Assembly: GCF_032452875.1 (NCBI RefSeq)
Contig: NC_083885.1
Location: 62,318,425 to 62,382,424 of the forward strand
Direction of reading: 5' to 3'
Source: Bos javanicus
Taxonomy: Eukaryota > Chordata > Mammalia > Artiodactyla > Bovidae
Length of the DNA: 64,000 nt
Shown: positions 10,901 through 20,600 of the stretch, in pieces
Layout: the number at the start of each line of letters is the position of its first letter
Position numbering within the stretch: the first letter of the stretch is position 1
Translations under genes and position numbers: made by a program
The notes under the pieces: model-generated
The model's database searches: none
Told to the model about the DNA's origin: nothing
The model's input: only the letters and a program-made list of their open reading frames with translations

Positions 10901-12957
10901 ATAGATGGGTGGGTGGATGGATGGATGGATGGATAGGTGGATGAGTGGATGGATGGATGGGTGGATGAGTGGATGGGTGGATGGGTGGGTGGGTGGATGG
11001 ATGGGTAGATGGATGGAAGGATGGGTGGATGGATGGATAGGTGGATGAATGGATGAATGGATGGGTGGATGAGTGGATGGGTGGATGGGTGGGTGGATGG
11101 GTGGGTGGATGGGTGGATGGATGGGTTGGTGGGTGGGTGGATGGATGGATGGATGGATGGATGGATAGGTGGATGAGTGGATGGATGGATGGGTGGATGG
11201 ATGGATAGGTGGATGGGTGGATGGATGGATGGGTGGATGAGTGGATGGGTGGATGGGTGGGTGGGTAGATGGGTGGATGGGTGGGTGGATGGATGGGTGG
11301 GTGGATGGATAGATGGATGGATAGGTGGATGAGTGGATGGATGGATGAGTGGCTAGATGGAAGGATGGGTGGATGAGTGGATGGATGAGTGGATGGATGG
11401 ATAGATGGATGGATGGGTGGATGAGTGGATGGGTGGGTGGATAGGTGAGTGGATGGATGATGGATGGATGGATAGATGAGTGGGTGGGTGGATGGGTGGA
11501 TAGTTGGTTGGGTGGTGGATAGATGGATGGATGGGTGGGTTGCAGGGTGGATTGACAAATGAGTGGATGGATGGATGAAAGAAAGGAAAGATGGATGAAT
11601 AGATGGGTGGATGAGTGGGTCGATGGATGGATGGATTGAAGGATGGAGGAATATATGGATGGATATCAGATACTAAATAACTGGACAAATTATTGAACAG
11701 CTGACTAGCTGGTGGAATGGATACTGACTGGAACCCTGTTGTGTAGACTGTTGGATAGATGACAGGTTGGGGTTAGGATGGATGGGTTGCTGTCTCACTG
11801 CCTGGCTAGCTGGATGGACAGATCTATCAATCAATTAATAAAGTAAATGCTGGGACTTTCGAACTAGGTCTGAGTTGGAGATGGGACCTCAATTAGTACA
11901 GGACTAAGATTAGTTAAGTTCATTAGTTAAGTGTGAGATTTAGGGTTTCATTGGAGATCTTTGTGGTCTGTGGAGAGAAGATAAGAAATGTAAGGAGTGG
12001 TTGTTAGTGTCAGGACAAAGTTCGATGGAAGTTACAGAGCTTCTGGTGAGATGCGGGGTCCTGGTGAGGAAAACATTTGAGGGCAGGTCTACAGGGAGAG
12101 CTGGTGGTTGAGGATGAGGGGGAGAAGGTGTTGGGAGATGTGTCAGAGACACTCCTGGTAGCCAGTGGTCCTGGCATTCAGATTCCTGAACCCCAGGAAG
12201 CAGCAAAGAGGAGGAACGGAGGGTGACCTTTGCCCTCTGCCTTTGACCCCAGGGCCTCCCAGAGTTGCTGCTGAAGCGTGTGGTGGCCCAGCTCGCAGGA
12301 GCCCTGGACTTCCTCCATGGCCGGGGGTTGGTGCACGCAGACGTGAAGCCCGACAATGTGCTGGTCTTCGACCCTGTGTGCAGTCGCGTGGCCCTGGGGG
12401 ACCTGGGTCTGACCCGGCCCGAGGGCAGCCCCACCCCGGCGCCCCCAGGGCCCCTGCCCTCCGCACCCCCCGAGCTCTGCGTCCTGCTGCCCCCCGACAC
12501 CCTGCCCCTGCGGCCCGCCCTGGACTCCTGGGGGCTCGGTGTGCTTCTCTTCTGCGCGGCCACCGCCTGCTTCCCCTGGGACGTGGCGCTGGCCCCTGAC
12601 CCCGAGTTCGAGGTCTTTGCGGGGTGGATGACCGCCAGGCCCCAGCCGCCCCGGCCGCCACCCCCCTGGGACCAGTTTGCGCCCCCGGCTCTGGCCCTGT
12701 TCCAGGGGCTCCTGGATCTGGATCCTGAGACCAGGAGCCCCCCGCTGGTCGTCCTGGACTTCCTGGGAGATGACTGGGGGTTAAAGGGGAACAAAGAGAG
12801 AGCTGGGGGCTTGGGGAGCATGTCCAGCGAGGGCGGGGAGGAGGAGGAGGAGGAGGAGGAGGAGGAGGAGGAGGGCGGAGCAAGCCTAGAAGAGTGGTCA
12901 GAGGAGGAGGACGGTGACAGCGGGGGGAGGACAGGCACAGATGCGGGAGAGCCCTGA
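7925..12957 (+). CDS. SBK3: SBK3, SH3-domain binding kinase family member 3 (4 coding exons)
   Basis: Coding exons are 7925-7969, 8446-8596, 9068-9270 and 12253-12957, all with GT/AG borders and closing phases, giving 367 aa (human protein about 359). It is a small serine/threonine-type kinase. The glycine loop GSGSYG lies at about 50-55, the ATP lysine is K72 (VALK), the catalytic loop is HADVKPDN (D163, N168; the usual Arg of HRD is Ala) and the metal-binding motif is DLG (D183) rather than DFG. APPELC stands for the APE motif. The tail (about 320-367) is acidic with a run of Glu from a GAG/GAA repeat. The start was chosen because the 15-residue first exon reads MELRDPKKQEDGDPE and joins EDTATALQRL. 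SBK family kinases are known to be enriched in heart and muscle; substrates are not evident. No AATAAA is seen before the minisatellite that starts 180 bp after the stop. Upstream 5' UTR exons were not resolved. Confidence 0.95.
8326..8348. promoter_or_regulatory. Perfect palindrome with two AP-1 sites, SBK3 intron 1
   Basis: Arms of ten bases (GGGTGAGTCA and its exact complement) around CTG. Each arm contains a full AP-1 site (TGAGTCA/TGACTCA). It lies about 100 bp upstream of SBK3 exon 2. Confidence 0.6.
8745..8960 (+). mobile_element. MIR relic(s) in SBK3 intron 2
   Basis: ggcttgcctgaggttacacagtga and a second gaggtccagagagggtcagg block. Confidence 0.5.
9390..9485 (-). mobile_element. Diverged BovA fragment
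   Basis: ccaggctccttgttcttgcc followed by the ggcaagaacac and ccctcctccagg blocks, in SBK3 intron 3. Confidence 0.55.
9894..10103 (+). mobile_element. Bov-tA SINE in SBK3 intron 3
   Basis: Head cttccccggtggctcagaga and full BovA body, 100 bp upstream of the GGAT satellite. Confidence 0.9.
10205..11655 (+). repeat. GGAT-type tetranucleotide satellite in SBK3 intron 3
   Basis: About 1.45 kb of imperfect GGAT/GGGT/GGCT/AGAT tetramers, with higher-order phrases (for example gagtggatgg and ggctagatgg) recurring. It decays into unique sequence at the right edge. The long His-Pro-Ser-Thr frames on the minus strand are artefacts. Confidence 0.95.
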
Positions 12958-13134
12958 CCAGGTGACCGGGACAGGTGGCTGGAGCCCGGGCCAGAGGCCC
13001 CGCCCCCAGAGGCCCTGTCCCCAGCCACCACGGCCACCTGCGCGGAGAGACCGCTGCGCCCTGGGAGAACGGAGAGCGCCCTGCGCCTTTCACAACCGAA
13101 GGCTGAGCTCAGACGCACGACTCCCCTCCCAGCT

Positions 13135-13605
13135 GACGACCCGGGGGTCTGGAGCCCCCGGCCCCTCCTCCCTCAGACCCGGGGGTCCAGGCCCCACCCC
13201 TCCCCCCTCAGAGCCGGGATCCAGGCCCCCGGCCCCTCCTACCTCCTCAGGCCCGGGGGTCCAGGCCCCCAGCCCCGCCTCCCCCCTCAGGTCCGGGGGT
13301 CCAGGCCCCCAGCCCCGCCTCCCCCCTCAGCCCCAGGGGTCTAGGCCCCACGCCTCCCGCCTCAGACCCGCCCCTCCCCTCTCAGACCCGGGGGTCCAAG
13401 CCCCCAGCCCCTGCCCCCTCAGACCCAGGGGTCCAGGCCCCCAGCCTCTCCTCCTCAGACCCAGGGGTCCAGGCCCCCAGCCTCTCCTCCTCAGACCCAG
13501 GGGTCAAGGCCCCCAGCCTCTCCTCCTCAGACCCGGAAGTCCAGGCCCCCAGCCTCTCCTCCTCAGACCCGGGGGTGCAGGCCCCCAGCCCCTCCCCTCC
13601 TCAAG
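13135..13605 (-). repeat. GC-rich minisatellite (about 36-37 bp unit) 3' of SBK3
   Basis: At least ten diverged copies of a unit reading cagacccgggggtccaggcc then ccagcccctcc. It resembles the MSR1 minisatellite known from human 19q13. The C-rich strand is plus here. Confidence 0.85.
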
Positions 13606-13859
13606 GACCCTCCCTCACCCTTCTGTTCTGTCTTCCTGAAAGGAAGTGCCATGTCTCCCGCATATGCGTTTCTGCCCCGTGGGGATGTGTTCCGTGTCTG
13701 TGGACCTCTGAGCAGTCACTCCTCTCCTCTAAGATCTTAGTGGACGCCCGCTGACCACGGCTTTCCAGATTCAATACCGTGGAACCCTCACCTGCCATCT
13801 CGTCCACTTTCCTGGGCCCTGGGTGACATTATAGGAGTCACTCACCCTTTCTGGACCTA

Positions 13860-14020
13860 AATCGACACACATGCACACACAGGCACACATGCACACATGT
13901 CCACAGATGCACAAATGCACACACGTGCACACGTGTGCATGCACCCACAAATACCTGCACACATGTGGGCACGTGAGCACATAATGCACACACATGCACA
14001 CACACATACACACTCTTTCT
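13860..14020 (+). repeat. CA-rich low-complexity tract
   Basis: Interrupted acacac/atgcacac repeats 3' of SBK3. Confidence 0.8.
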
Positions 14021-14654
14021 CCTGCCTACAGACGTTTGCACGCCCAGCATTCTCCTCCGAGAATGCCTCCTTTCCAACTCCAGGCCTCCAGGAAGCAGAG
14101 CCCCCTGGGGGCTGCTCCCGCTCGTTTGGAGCCTGTATCACAGTGACCTGTGCCCCCCACTTCACATCTCCCCTCTCAGGCCGTCCGGATGCACCTGGTC
14201 CTTCTCACCTGTGCATCCTTTCGGGCTCTCCTCCTATCCAGAGAGTCTCCTGGGTCAGCTCCCCGAGAGCATGCGGTCCGGTCCACACCAAGGGCCACAA
14301 CTGGTCTGCAGGGACCTCTGCCAGACCCCATGCGCCCCCTGCAGCCCAGCACACAGACCCGCAGGGCAGGGGCTGCATGGACCCAAGGCAGCATCCCTTG
14401 CACCCAGCACAGTCACGGCTGCTGGAAGCCTGACCCGCAGGCTTCCACATACAAGGGCTGTCTGGGACTGAACCCTGTGACAGATAAGGGCTGCTGTGGA
14501 CCTGAGACAAGTCTGCCATTTGACTGACAGTTCCTATCTTCCTTTGGACAAATGGACCTGTGGTTGGTGAGGACTCACCTGGCGGGGAGCTGGGGGAGGG
14601 GACGTGGGAGCTCAAAGCAGCTGTCCTGTGCATCCAGAAATGATTCTGGGATAT

Positions 14655-14825
14655 GGGACTTCCCTGGAGGTTCAGAGGTCTGCCTCCCAGCGCAGGAGGT
14701 GCAAGTTCAATCCCTGGTTGGGAAGCTAAGATTATACACGCCTCAGGGCCAAAAAACCAACACGTAAAACAGAAGCACCATGGTGACAAATTCAATAAAG
14801 ACTTAAAAACAATAAAAATGATTCT
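14655..14825 (+). mobile_element. CHR-type SINE
   Basis: Starts gggacttccctggaggttca; ends in an A-rich tail with aataaa that should not be read as the SBK3 poly(A) signal. Confidence 0.8.
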
Positions 14826-15239
14826 GAAATCAAAAGCTTACTTAAAAAGAAGCAAGTGAGTTGGCATCGGTCATCTCGCTCTAAACCTGGGCGGGGCTGT
14901 GTGGCCCCCCAGGCCCCCTACCTCAGTCCTAGGGGTCCCTGCCTGCGCCCCCACCTTGCAGTCTGAAGACTTGAGCCTGGGACGCCCCTCCGCCCATCCC
15001 TCCCCCGAGGCCCTCCCGCCCAGTTGCCGCACCACCTGCTCCCCTTCGCCTGAGTCTGAGGTCATTCCTCACTGCATCGTTCTGGAATCCTGTTGTGTCA
15101 TCCTTTCCCCGGCAGACCCCAGTGCCTCCTCCCCCGGACTCCCCTTACCAAAAACACTTGCGTCTGACCCGTCATGGGGCACTGTGGGGCAGCCAGGGGT
15201 GGTCAAGGCGGGGCAGGCTGGATGAACGATTTCATTCTA

Positions 15240-15440
15240 TACAGGGGCCTGGAGTCCCACGTCTGAGGGAGGAGGAGCTGGGGGTCTGAACCCCCAGGCC
15301 TGAGGGGGGAGGGGTTGGGGGCTGGACCCCTGCGTCTGAGGAGGAGTGGCCGGGGTCTGGACTCTGGCTCTGCGGAGGGTGTGGGGTCTGGACCCTGGCT
15401 CTGGGGAGGAGGCAGAGTCCCTGGGTTGGGACAGTCTGGC
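15240..15440 (+). repeat. GC-rich minisatellite, opposite orientation
   Basis: About five copies of the same unit as at 13.1-13.6 kb but G-rich on the plus strand (gctgggggtctgaacccc, tgagggagg), upstream of SBK2. Confidence 0.8.
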
Positions 15441-15844
15441 CGCAGCCAGTTCTGGGCCACAACGCATGGTGTCGCTCTCCCCATAGTGAGTCCAGGGGTG
15501 AGGCCGGGGGCGGGGCTCCGACCCCCTAGGTGGGGGCGGGTCCTGCTGCGGGCAGGCCTCTGCTGGCATGGGCTCTGAGTGCTGGGCACTGACCACAGCG
15601 GGCAGCCGAAGGGTCAGGCGAGCCTGGGAGAAGCTGAGGTCTTCAGGTTGGAGCCCAGGTCAGGAGGAGGCAGGGGTCAAACAGCCCAAGGTGGGCAGTG
15701 CCTGAGAGAGAAGCCAGGCAGGTGGTCGGAGCGCTGGGTCCTTCGGGGATCAGCAGCTCATTACGGACACTGAGACTGCAGAGTGCTTGAGCGTGGGGGA
15801 CACAGAGTCTGGGGTGGGGGGCCCCAAGATATGTGAGTTGTGTC

Positions 15845-15945
15845 AAGTCTCAGGAGAGGGGTCAGCTGGGGGCCTGGACCCCCGGGGCTGAGGGAGGGGG
15901 AGCTGGGGGCCTGGACCCCTGGGTCTGAGAGAAGAGGAGGGGCTG
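15845..15945 (+). repeat. Short further block of the G-rich minisatellite
   Basis: Two to three copies (ggggcctggacccctgggtc type) in the same orientation as the block at 15.24 kb. Confidence 0.7.
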
Positions 15946-16483
15946 GGGCTGTGAGTACTGGACCGCAGACCACCCCAGGGCTGTACAGCCCATCCCAAGA
16001 GCTCGGTTCCCCCAGGACCCCAGCGTGCCCAGGCAAGCGTGCAGCCCGCCCCCTGCAGCCCCTGGGGGCTGAGCACCTGTTTGCTCTTAGGAGACGGAGG
16101 CTCCTCATCCACCCCCAGGGCCCAAGTCTGTTTGCTTTGGAAACAGTGGGGGGGGGTGTCTCGAGTCCTCTGGTTCATCTTTCACCCTCAGGCCATCAGG
16201 TGGCGCAGGGCGGTGGGGGCAGGGCGGGCACGTCGGGGCCGCGGACTTGACCTCACCCCACCCAGCACCGGGTCTGCTGCCCCAGAGACGCCCCTGGCAA
16301 GGAGGGAAACCGAGTCACAAGGGCCTGAACCAGTGACCCGCCACCCTCCTCCTTGGACCAGGGGGTCGTGACCCCAGCCCCTCCTCCCTCAGGCCCAGGA
16401 CTCCAAGCCCCCAGGCCCTCCCCGCCCTTGGCCCTGTTCTGGCAGGACTGAGTCCGGGTGCCCTCTCCTCTGCCTTTGCAGGG

Positions 16484-18903
16484 ATGCCGGGGAAAGCATC
16501 ACACACGGAATACATGGAGGCCGCGCATGGAGAGCACACGGAGAGCCGGGCAGAGGAGGAGGGGCTGGGGGGCCTCACAGCGGAGGAGCTGCGGCAGGGC
16601 CAGGAGGCTGCCCAGGCGCTGGAGGCCCGGATGGCGCTGAGCGCCCAGAGCCTGGTCCGGGCCGAGGCGGACGAGCTGTACGAGCACGTGCGTGCCCTGG
16701 GCCGGGGCCGCTTCGGCCGTGTCTGGCTGGTCACCCACCGGCAGGAAGGTACCGGGGTCTGAAGGCAGGGCACGGGGACAGGGGGTCTGCAACGCCAGCC
16801 CAGTCCCACCTACGCCCTTTCCAGGCTGTGTGTTTTCGGTAATGGCCTGGCCCTCTCTGAACCTCAGCCTCCTCCTCTAACACAGGGGTGATGATCCCTT
16901 CTCTGAGAGAACTGAGAATCCCGGAGGAGATGTCAGGGGCTCTGATTGCCGGGGACGATGGGGAGGAAGACGGAGCTGCCCCCACCCCTGCCCCCGGTGG
17001 CCCTCACACGGGCCAGCTCAGTAGTCACTGTGGGGGCGATGAGAGACTCACTGTCTGCTGGGCACTCAGCGAGGCCAGCACAGGGCGGGTGTGCAGGACA
17101 CGGGCCCCGGCCCCAGACTGCTGGTCAGCATCCAAGGAGACTGCAGGGCTCAGCCCTGACCAGGGATTGGGGACAGCTGGGCCCCCAGGGAAAAACCTGC
17201 ACCAGCCCTGCCTCCAAGGACACCCCTGCACGACAGGGTGTGTCCGTTCCCTGCAGTTGTCAGCTGATAAGAAAGGGCTGCAGACTGGGGGGACCACAGT
17301 TCAGCAGGGCGGGCTTCTCCCAAGGCTTCCCTCCTCTGCTTGCAGACAGCCAAGCTTCTCCCCGCGTCCTCACGCCTGCCTGCGTGTCTGCGTCCAGGCT
17401 TCCTCTTCTCGGAAGGACAGCAGTCACACTGGAACTGGGGATCACCCCCAGTGATCTCACTTTATCTCTTTCACGACCGTACCTCCGGGGCACTCCCTGG
17501 CGTCCACGGCTCAGGGCTCCACGCTTTCACTGCCGAGGGCCACAGTTGACTCCCTGGTCGGGGGCACTAAGACCCCACAAGCCGTGCAGCCAAAACAAAA
17601 ACAAAAGCGCCGTCACCAGATACAGTCACGTTCTGTGAAAATGGGCATAAGGACTACTTTAAGGTGTGAATTTTGCGGGAGGCAGTAAGGAGAGATGCTG
17701 GTCAGCTCATCAGAGAGAGAGATGCAGAGAGATACAGACCGGGGTCATCACAGAACTCTGGGGACACGAGCGATAATTGGAACCACGGGCTCCGTGAGGG
17801 GGCCTCGCCCACCTGGAGGCCAGCTCGATGCCTTCCCTGGGCGGTGCTGGGGCATGAAGGTGTACCTGCCCCCAGAGGGTAGAACCAGTCCTCGACATGG
17901 GAGGCGGCTGACAGCTGGCAGGAATTCAGGGCGCTGCTGACACACGAAGGGGCTGCACTCAGGTATCTCAGGCAAGGAGGTGACCCTCCCCCACCACACC
18001 CGGCCTCTCTGCGACCCCGTGGACTGCCGCCCTACATGCTCCTCTGTCCATGGGATTCTCCAGGCCAGAATACGGAACAGGGCTGCCATTTGTTCCTTCA
18101 GGGGTCTTCCCCACCTGGAGATCAAACCCTCTCCTGCATCGCAGGCGGATTCTTTATCACCAGTGCCACCTGGGAAGCATTAAATGCTGTTACCACTGGG
18201 CTTCCCTGGTAGCTCAGCTGGTAAAGAATCCACCTGTAATGCATGAGACATGAGTTCGATCCTGGGTGGGGAAGATTCCCCTGGAGGAGGAAATGGCAAC
18301 CCCCTTCAGTATTCTTTTTTTAATTATTATTTCTTTATTTATTTGACTGCACTGGGTCTGAGCTGCAGCACGTGGAATCTAGTTCCTGAGCAGAGACCTA
18401 AGGCAGGCCCTCTGCACTGGGAGAGTGGAGTCTTCGCCACTGGACCAGGGAAGTCCCACTCCAGTATTCTTGCCTGGAGAATCCCGTGGACAGAGGAGCC
18501 TGGCGGGCTACAGTCTACGGGGTCGCAAAGAGTCGGACAGGAATGAGCGACTAAGCACACACAGCATTTTCCGCACCACCAGCGGGGTTTGGGTGGCCAG
18601 GCTGCTTTAGGGTGGGTGGGCAGGGGCGGGGCGGAGGAGGGGGCGGCCCGGGCTCACGTCGACCCCGCCCCCAGGCACGGTGCTGGCCCTGAAGCAGCTC
18701 CCGAAGGCTTCCACCACGCTGCGCGGCTTCCTCTACGAGTTCTGCGTGGGCCTCTCCCTGGGCTCGCATGCGGCCATCGTGGCGGCCTGCGGCGTCGGCC
18801 TGGAGTCGGCCGACTCCTACAGCTTCCTGACTGAGCCCGTGCTGCACGGCGACCTCATCGCCTACATCCGTCCCAAGGTGGGTCGGCCCCGGAGCTTGGA
18901 GCT

Positions 18904-18935
<32 letters not shown>

Positions 18936-19976
18936 GGGCCTGGAGCGGACACCCTGCTCAGCCTGGGCCTCAGGAGTCACACTCAGGGCAGCCTGAGCGC
19001 GTCGCCCTGCAGGGGCCCACCGCGCCCGCAGGTCTGGTGGGATGGACGCGCCCCTCCGAGTCTACGGCTGTCACTGAGGCAACGCCGAGCCTACCTCACA
19101 GGCTCACCCTGGGCCCACGGGCTCACCCCAGGCCTCATCAGGGCCCCCCATGGGGCTCAGCCCAGGCCCCCCCACCACGGGCTCACCCCCAGGCCCCTCC
19201 CACGGGGCTCACCCCAGGCCTCATCGGGGCCAACTAGGCCTCTGTCTCCCTGGGTCTGCTTCCAGGGGCTGAGGACAAGCTCCAAGGCCAGCCCTTGTTA
19301 GTGGGCTGGGGAGCTGGGACCCCGACGCTTGTCCCTGGGGCTGAGGACAAGCCCTGGGCCCAGCCCCTGACGCCCGTTCCCGCAGGTGGGCCTCCCGCAG
19401 GCAGCTGCCCAGCGCTGCGCGACCCAGCTGGCCTCGGCCCTGGAGCACGTCCACTCTCTTGGCCTGGTATACCGGGACCTCAAGCCCGAGAACGTGCTGG
19501 TTTGCGACCCCGATTGCCGGCGGGTCAAGCTGGCGGACTTCGGCCACACGCGGCCGCGGGGGACCCTGCTGCGCCTGGCCGGGGCCCCCATCCCCTACAC
19601 GGCCCCCGAGCTCTGCGCGCCCCCGCCCCTCCCCGAGGGGCTGCCCATCCAACCCGCCCTGGATGCCTGGGCGCTGGGCGTCCTGCTCTTCTGCCTTCTC
19701 ACCGGCTACTTCCCCTGGGACCAGCCCCTGGCGGAGGCCGACCCCTTCTACGAGGACTTCGTCGTCTGGCAGGCCTCTGGCCAGCCCGACCACCGGCCTC
19801 GGCCCTGGTTCGGCCTGACGCCCACGGCTGACACCCTGCTGTTGGGGCTGCTGGAGCCCCAGCCGCGGAGGAGGAGCCCCGTGAGCTCCGTCCGGGGCTT
19901 CCTGGGGCGGCCCTGGAGGCAGCGGGAGGGGGAGGCTGAGGAGGTGTACCCGGGGGAGGACGAAGACTCAGGGTGA
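16484..19976 (+). CDS. SBK2: SBK2, SH3-domain binding kinase family member 2 (3 coding exons)
   Basis: Coding exons are 16484-16748, 18675-18877 and 19386-19976, giving 352 aa (human about 348). Kinase motifs are all canonical: GRGRFG loop at about 73-78, K95 in LALK, YRDLKPEN (D187, N192), DFG (D207) and APE in YTAPELC. So it looks catalytically competent, unlike SBK3 with HAD and DLG. An N-terminal acidic region of about 65 aa precedes the kinase domain and a short acidic tail follows. The ATG lies two bases after a good acceptor (tgcctttgcag at 16481), so a separate 5' UTR exon is expected upstream. The middle exon is 203 nt and begins in the second position of a Gly codon, exactly as in SBK3, which shows tandem duplication. 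The second intron carries a 31-G run; the first carries several SINEs. The 3' end is marked by AATAAA at 20494. Confidence 0.95.
17487..17610 (+). mobile_element. CHR-type SINE, diverged
   Basis: ggctcagggctccacgcttt to the A-rich tail accaaaac type, in SBK2 intron 1. Confidence 0.65.
17998..18178 (-). mobile_element. Bov-tA SINE in SBK2 intron 1
   Basis: Reverse copy, truncated at its BovA end, ending gccacctgggaagc. Confidence 0.85.
18205..18565 (+). mobile_element. Bov-tA SINE interrupted by a CHR-type SINE
   Basis: Bov-tA halves lie at about 18205-18316 and 18457-18565. Between them is a reverse CHR-type SINE starting with a T-rich tail. The target repeat cagtattct is visible at both joints. 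Confidence 0.85.
18904..18934 (+). repeat. 31-nt G homopolymer in SBK2 intron 2
   Basis: Uninterrupted G run beginning 27 nt after the exon donor at 18877. It is prone to quadruplex formation and to sequencing or assembly length error. Confidence 0.9.
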
Positions 19977-20493
19977 GGAGGGTGGGGCGGGGGTGCTCCG
20001 GACAGGCCCGGCCGCCCCCGCCACCCCCTCGGCTTTCGGGACGGCTCTTGGCTGCTCTGCCGTCTGTCCGCCTCTGTCTGGGATCGTCCGCTTCCCACCT
20101 ATCTGCCGCCTCGGTCCGGGGGTCTCTGAGCGAGCACCGTGGCCGTCCGCACCCGTCCACCTTCCCGGGCCGCGGCACCCACGGCTCCCTTTGCCTAGCT
20201 GCTCTTGGTTCACGCTCCCCTGCCACAAATCAGCCAGGCCGCCCCTGCTCCCCCTTCTCGCAGGCCTCCCTTCCGGTGGAGCCCAAGCAGCAGGGGCCAT
20301 CGTGGGCGTGCAGGCGGCCCATCCCTTCGGTTTTGCACGGCTCTCCTGAGCACACCTGTCGTCCTGCCCGAGTCTCTCCTCTCCTGAGCGCCCTCCACTC
20401 CCCACCTCACCCCCTCTGCCCCTTCTCCCACCAGCTGGGTCTGCGCCCTCTTGGTAACGCGTTTTGTCTTTCTCACCTCAGCTACTCTCTGCA

Positions 20494-20499
20494 AATAAA
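20494..20499 (+). terminator. SBK2: SBK2 polyadenylation signal
   Basis: AATAAA about 520 nt after the SBK2 stop codon. A GT-rich tract starts about 65 nt later and could act as the downstream element. Cleavage near 20515 is inferred. Confidence 0.75.
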
Positions 20500-20562
20500 G
20501 TCCTTCTGGTACTTAGGTATCTGTGATGCTGTTGGTCTGTCAGCCTGGGACAGAGAAGGCCA

Positions 20563-20564
20563 GC

Positions 20565-20597
<33 letters not shown>

Positions 20598-20600
20598 CAT
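20563..20600 (+). repeat. GT microsatellite
   Basis: Pure gt repeat followed by gcgcgc, directly after the SBK2 3' end. Looser GT-rich sequence continues from 20.8 to 21.25 kb. Confidence 0.85.

Noticed and set aside
10809..11558. 249-aa minus-strand open frame rich in His, Pro, Ser, Thr
   Set aside because: It is a direct reading of the GGAT satellite, with no other coding sign.
11940..13118. Long minus-strand open frames (392 and 316 aa) across SBK3 exon 4
   Set aside because: They are antisense shadows of the GC-rich SBK3 kinase exon.
14790..14815. AATAAA as SBK3 poly(A) signal
   Set aside because: It lies in the A-rich tail of a CHR-type SINE, nearly 2 kb after the stop; the real signal was not found.
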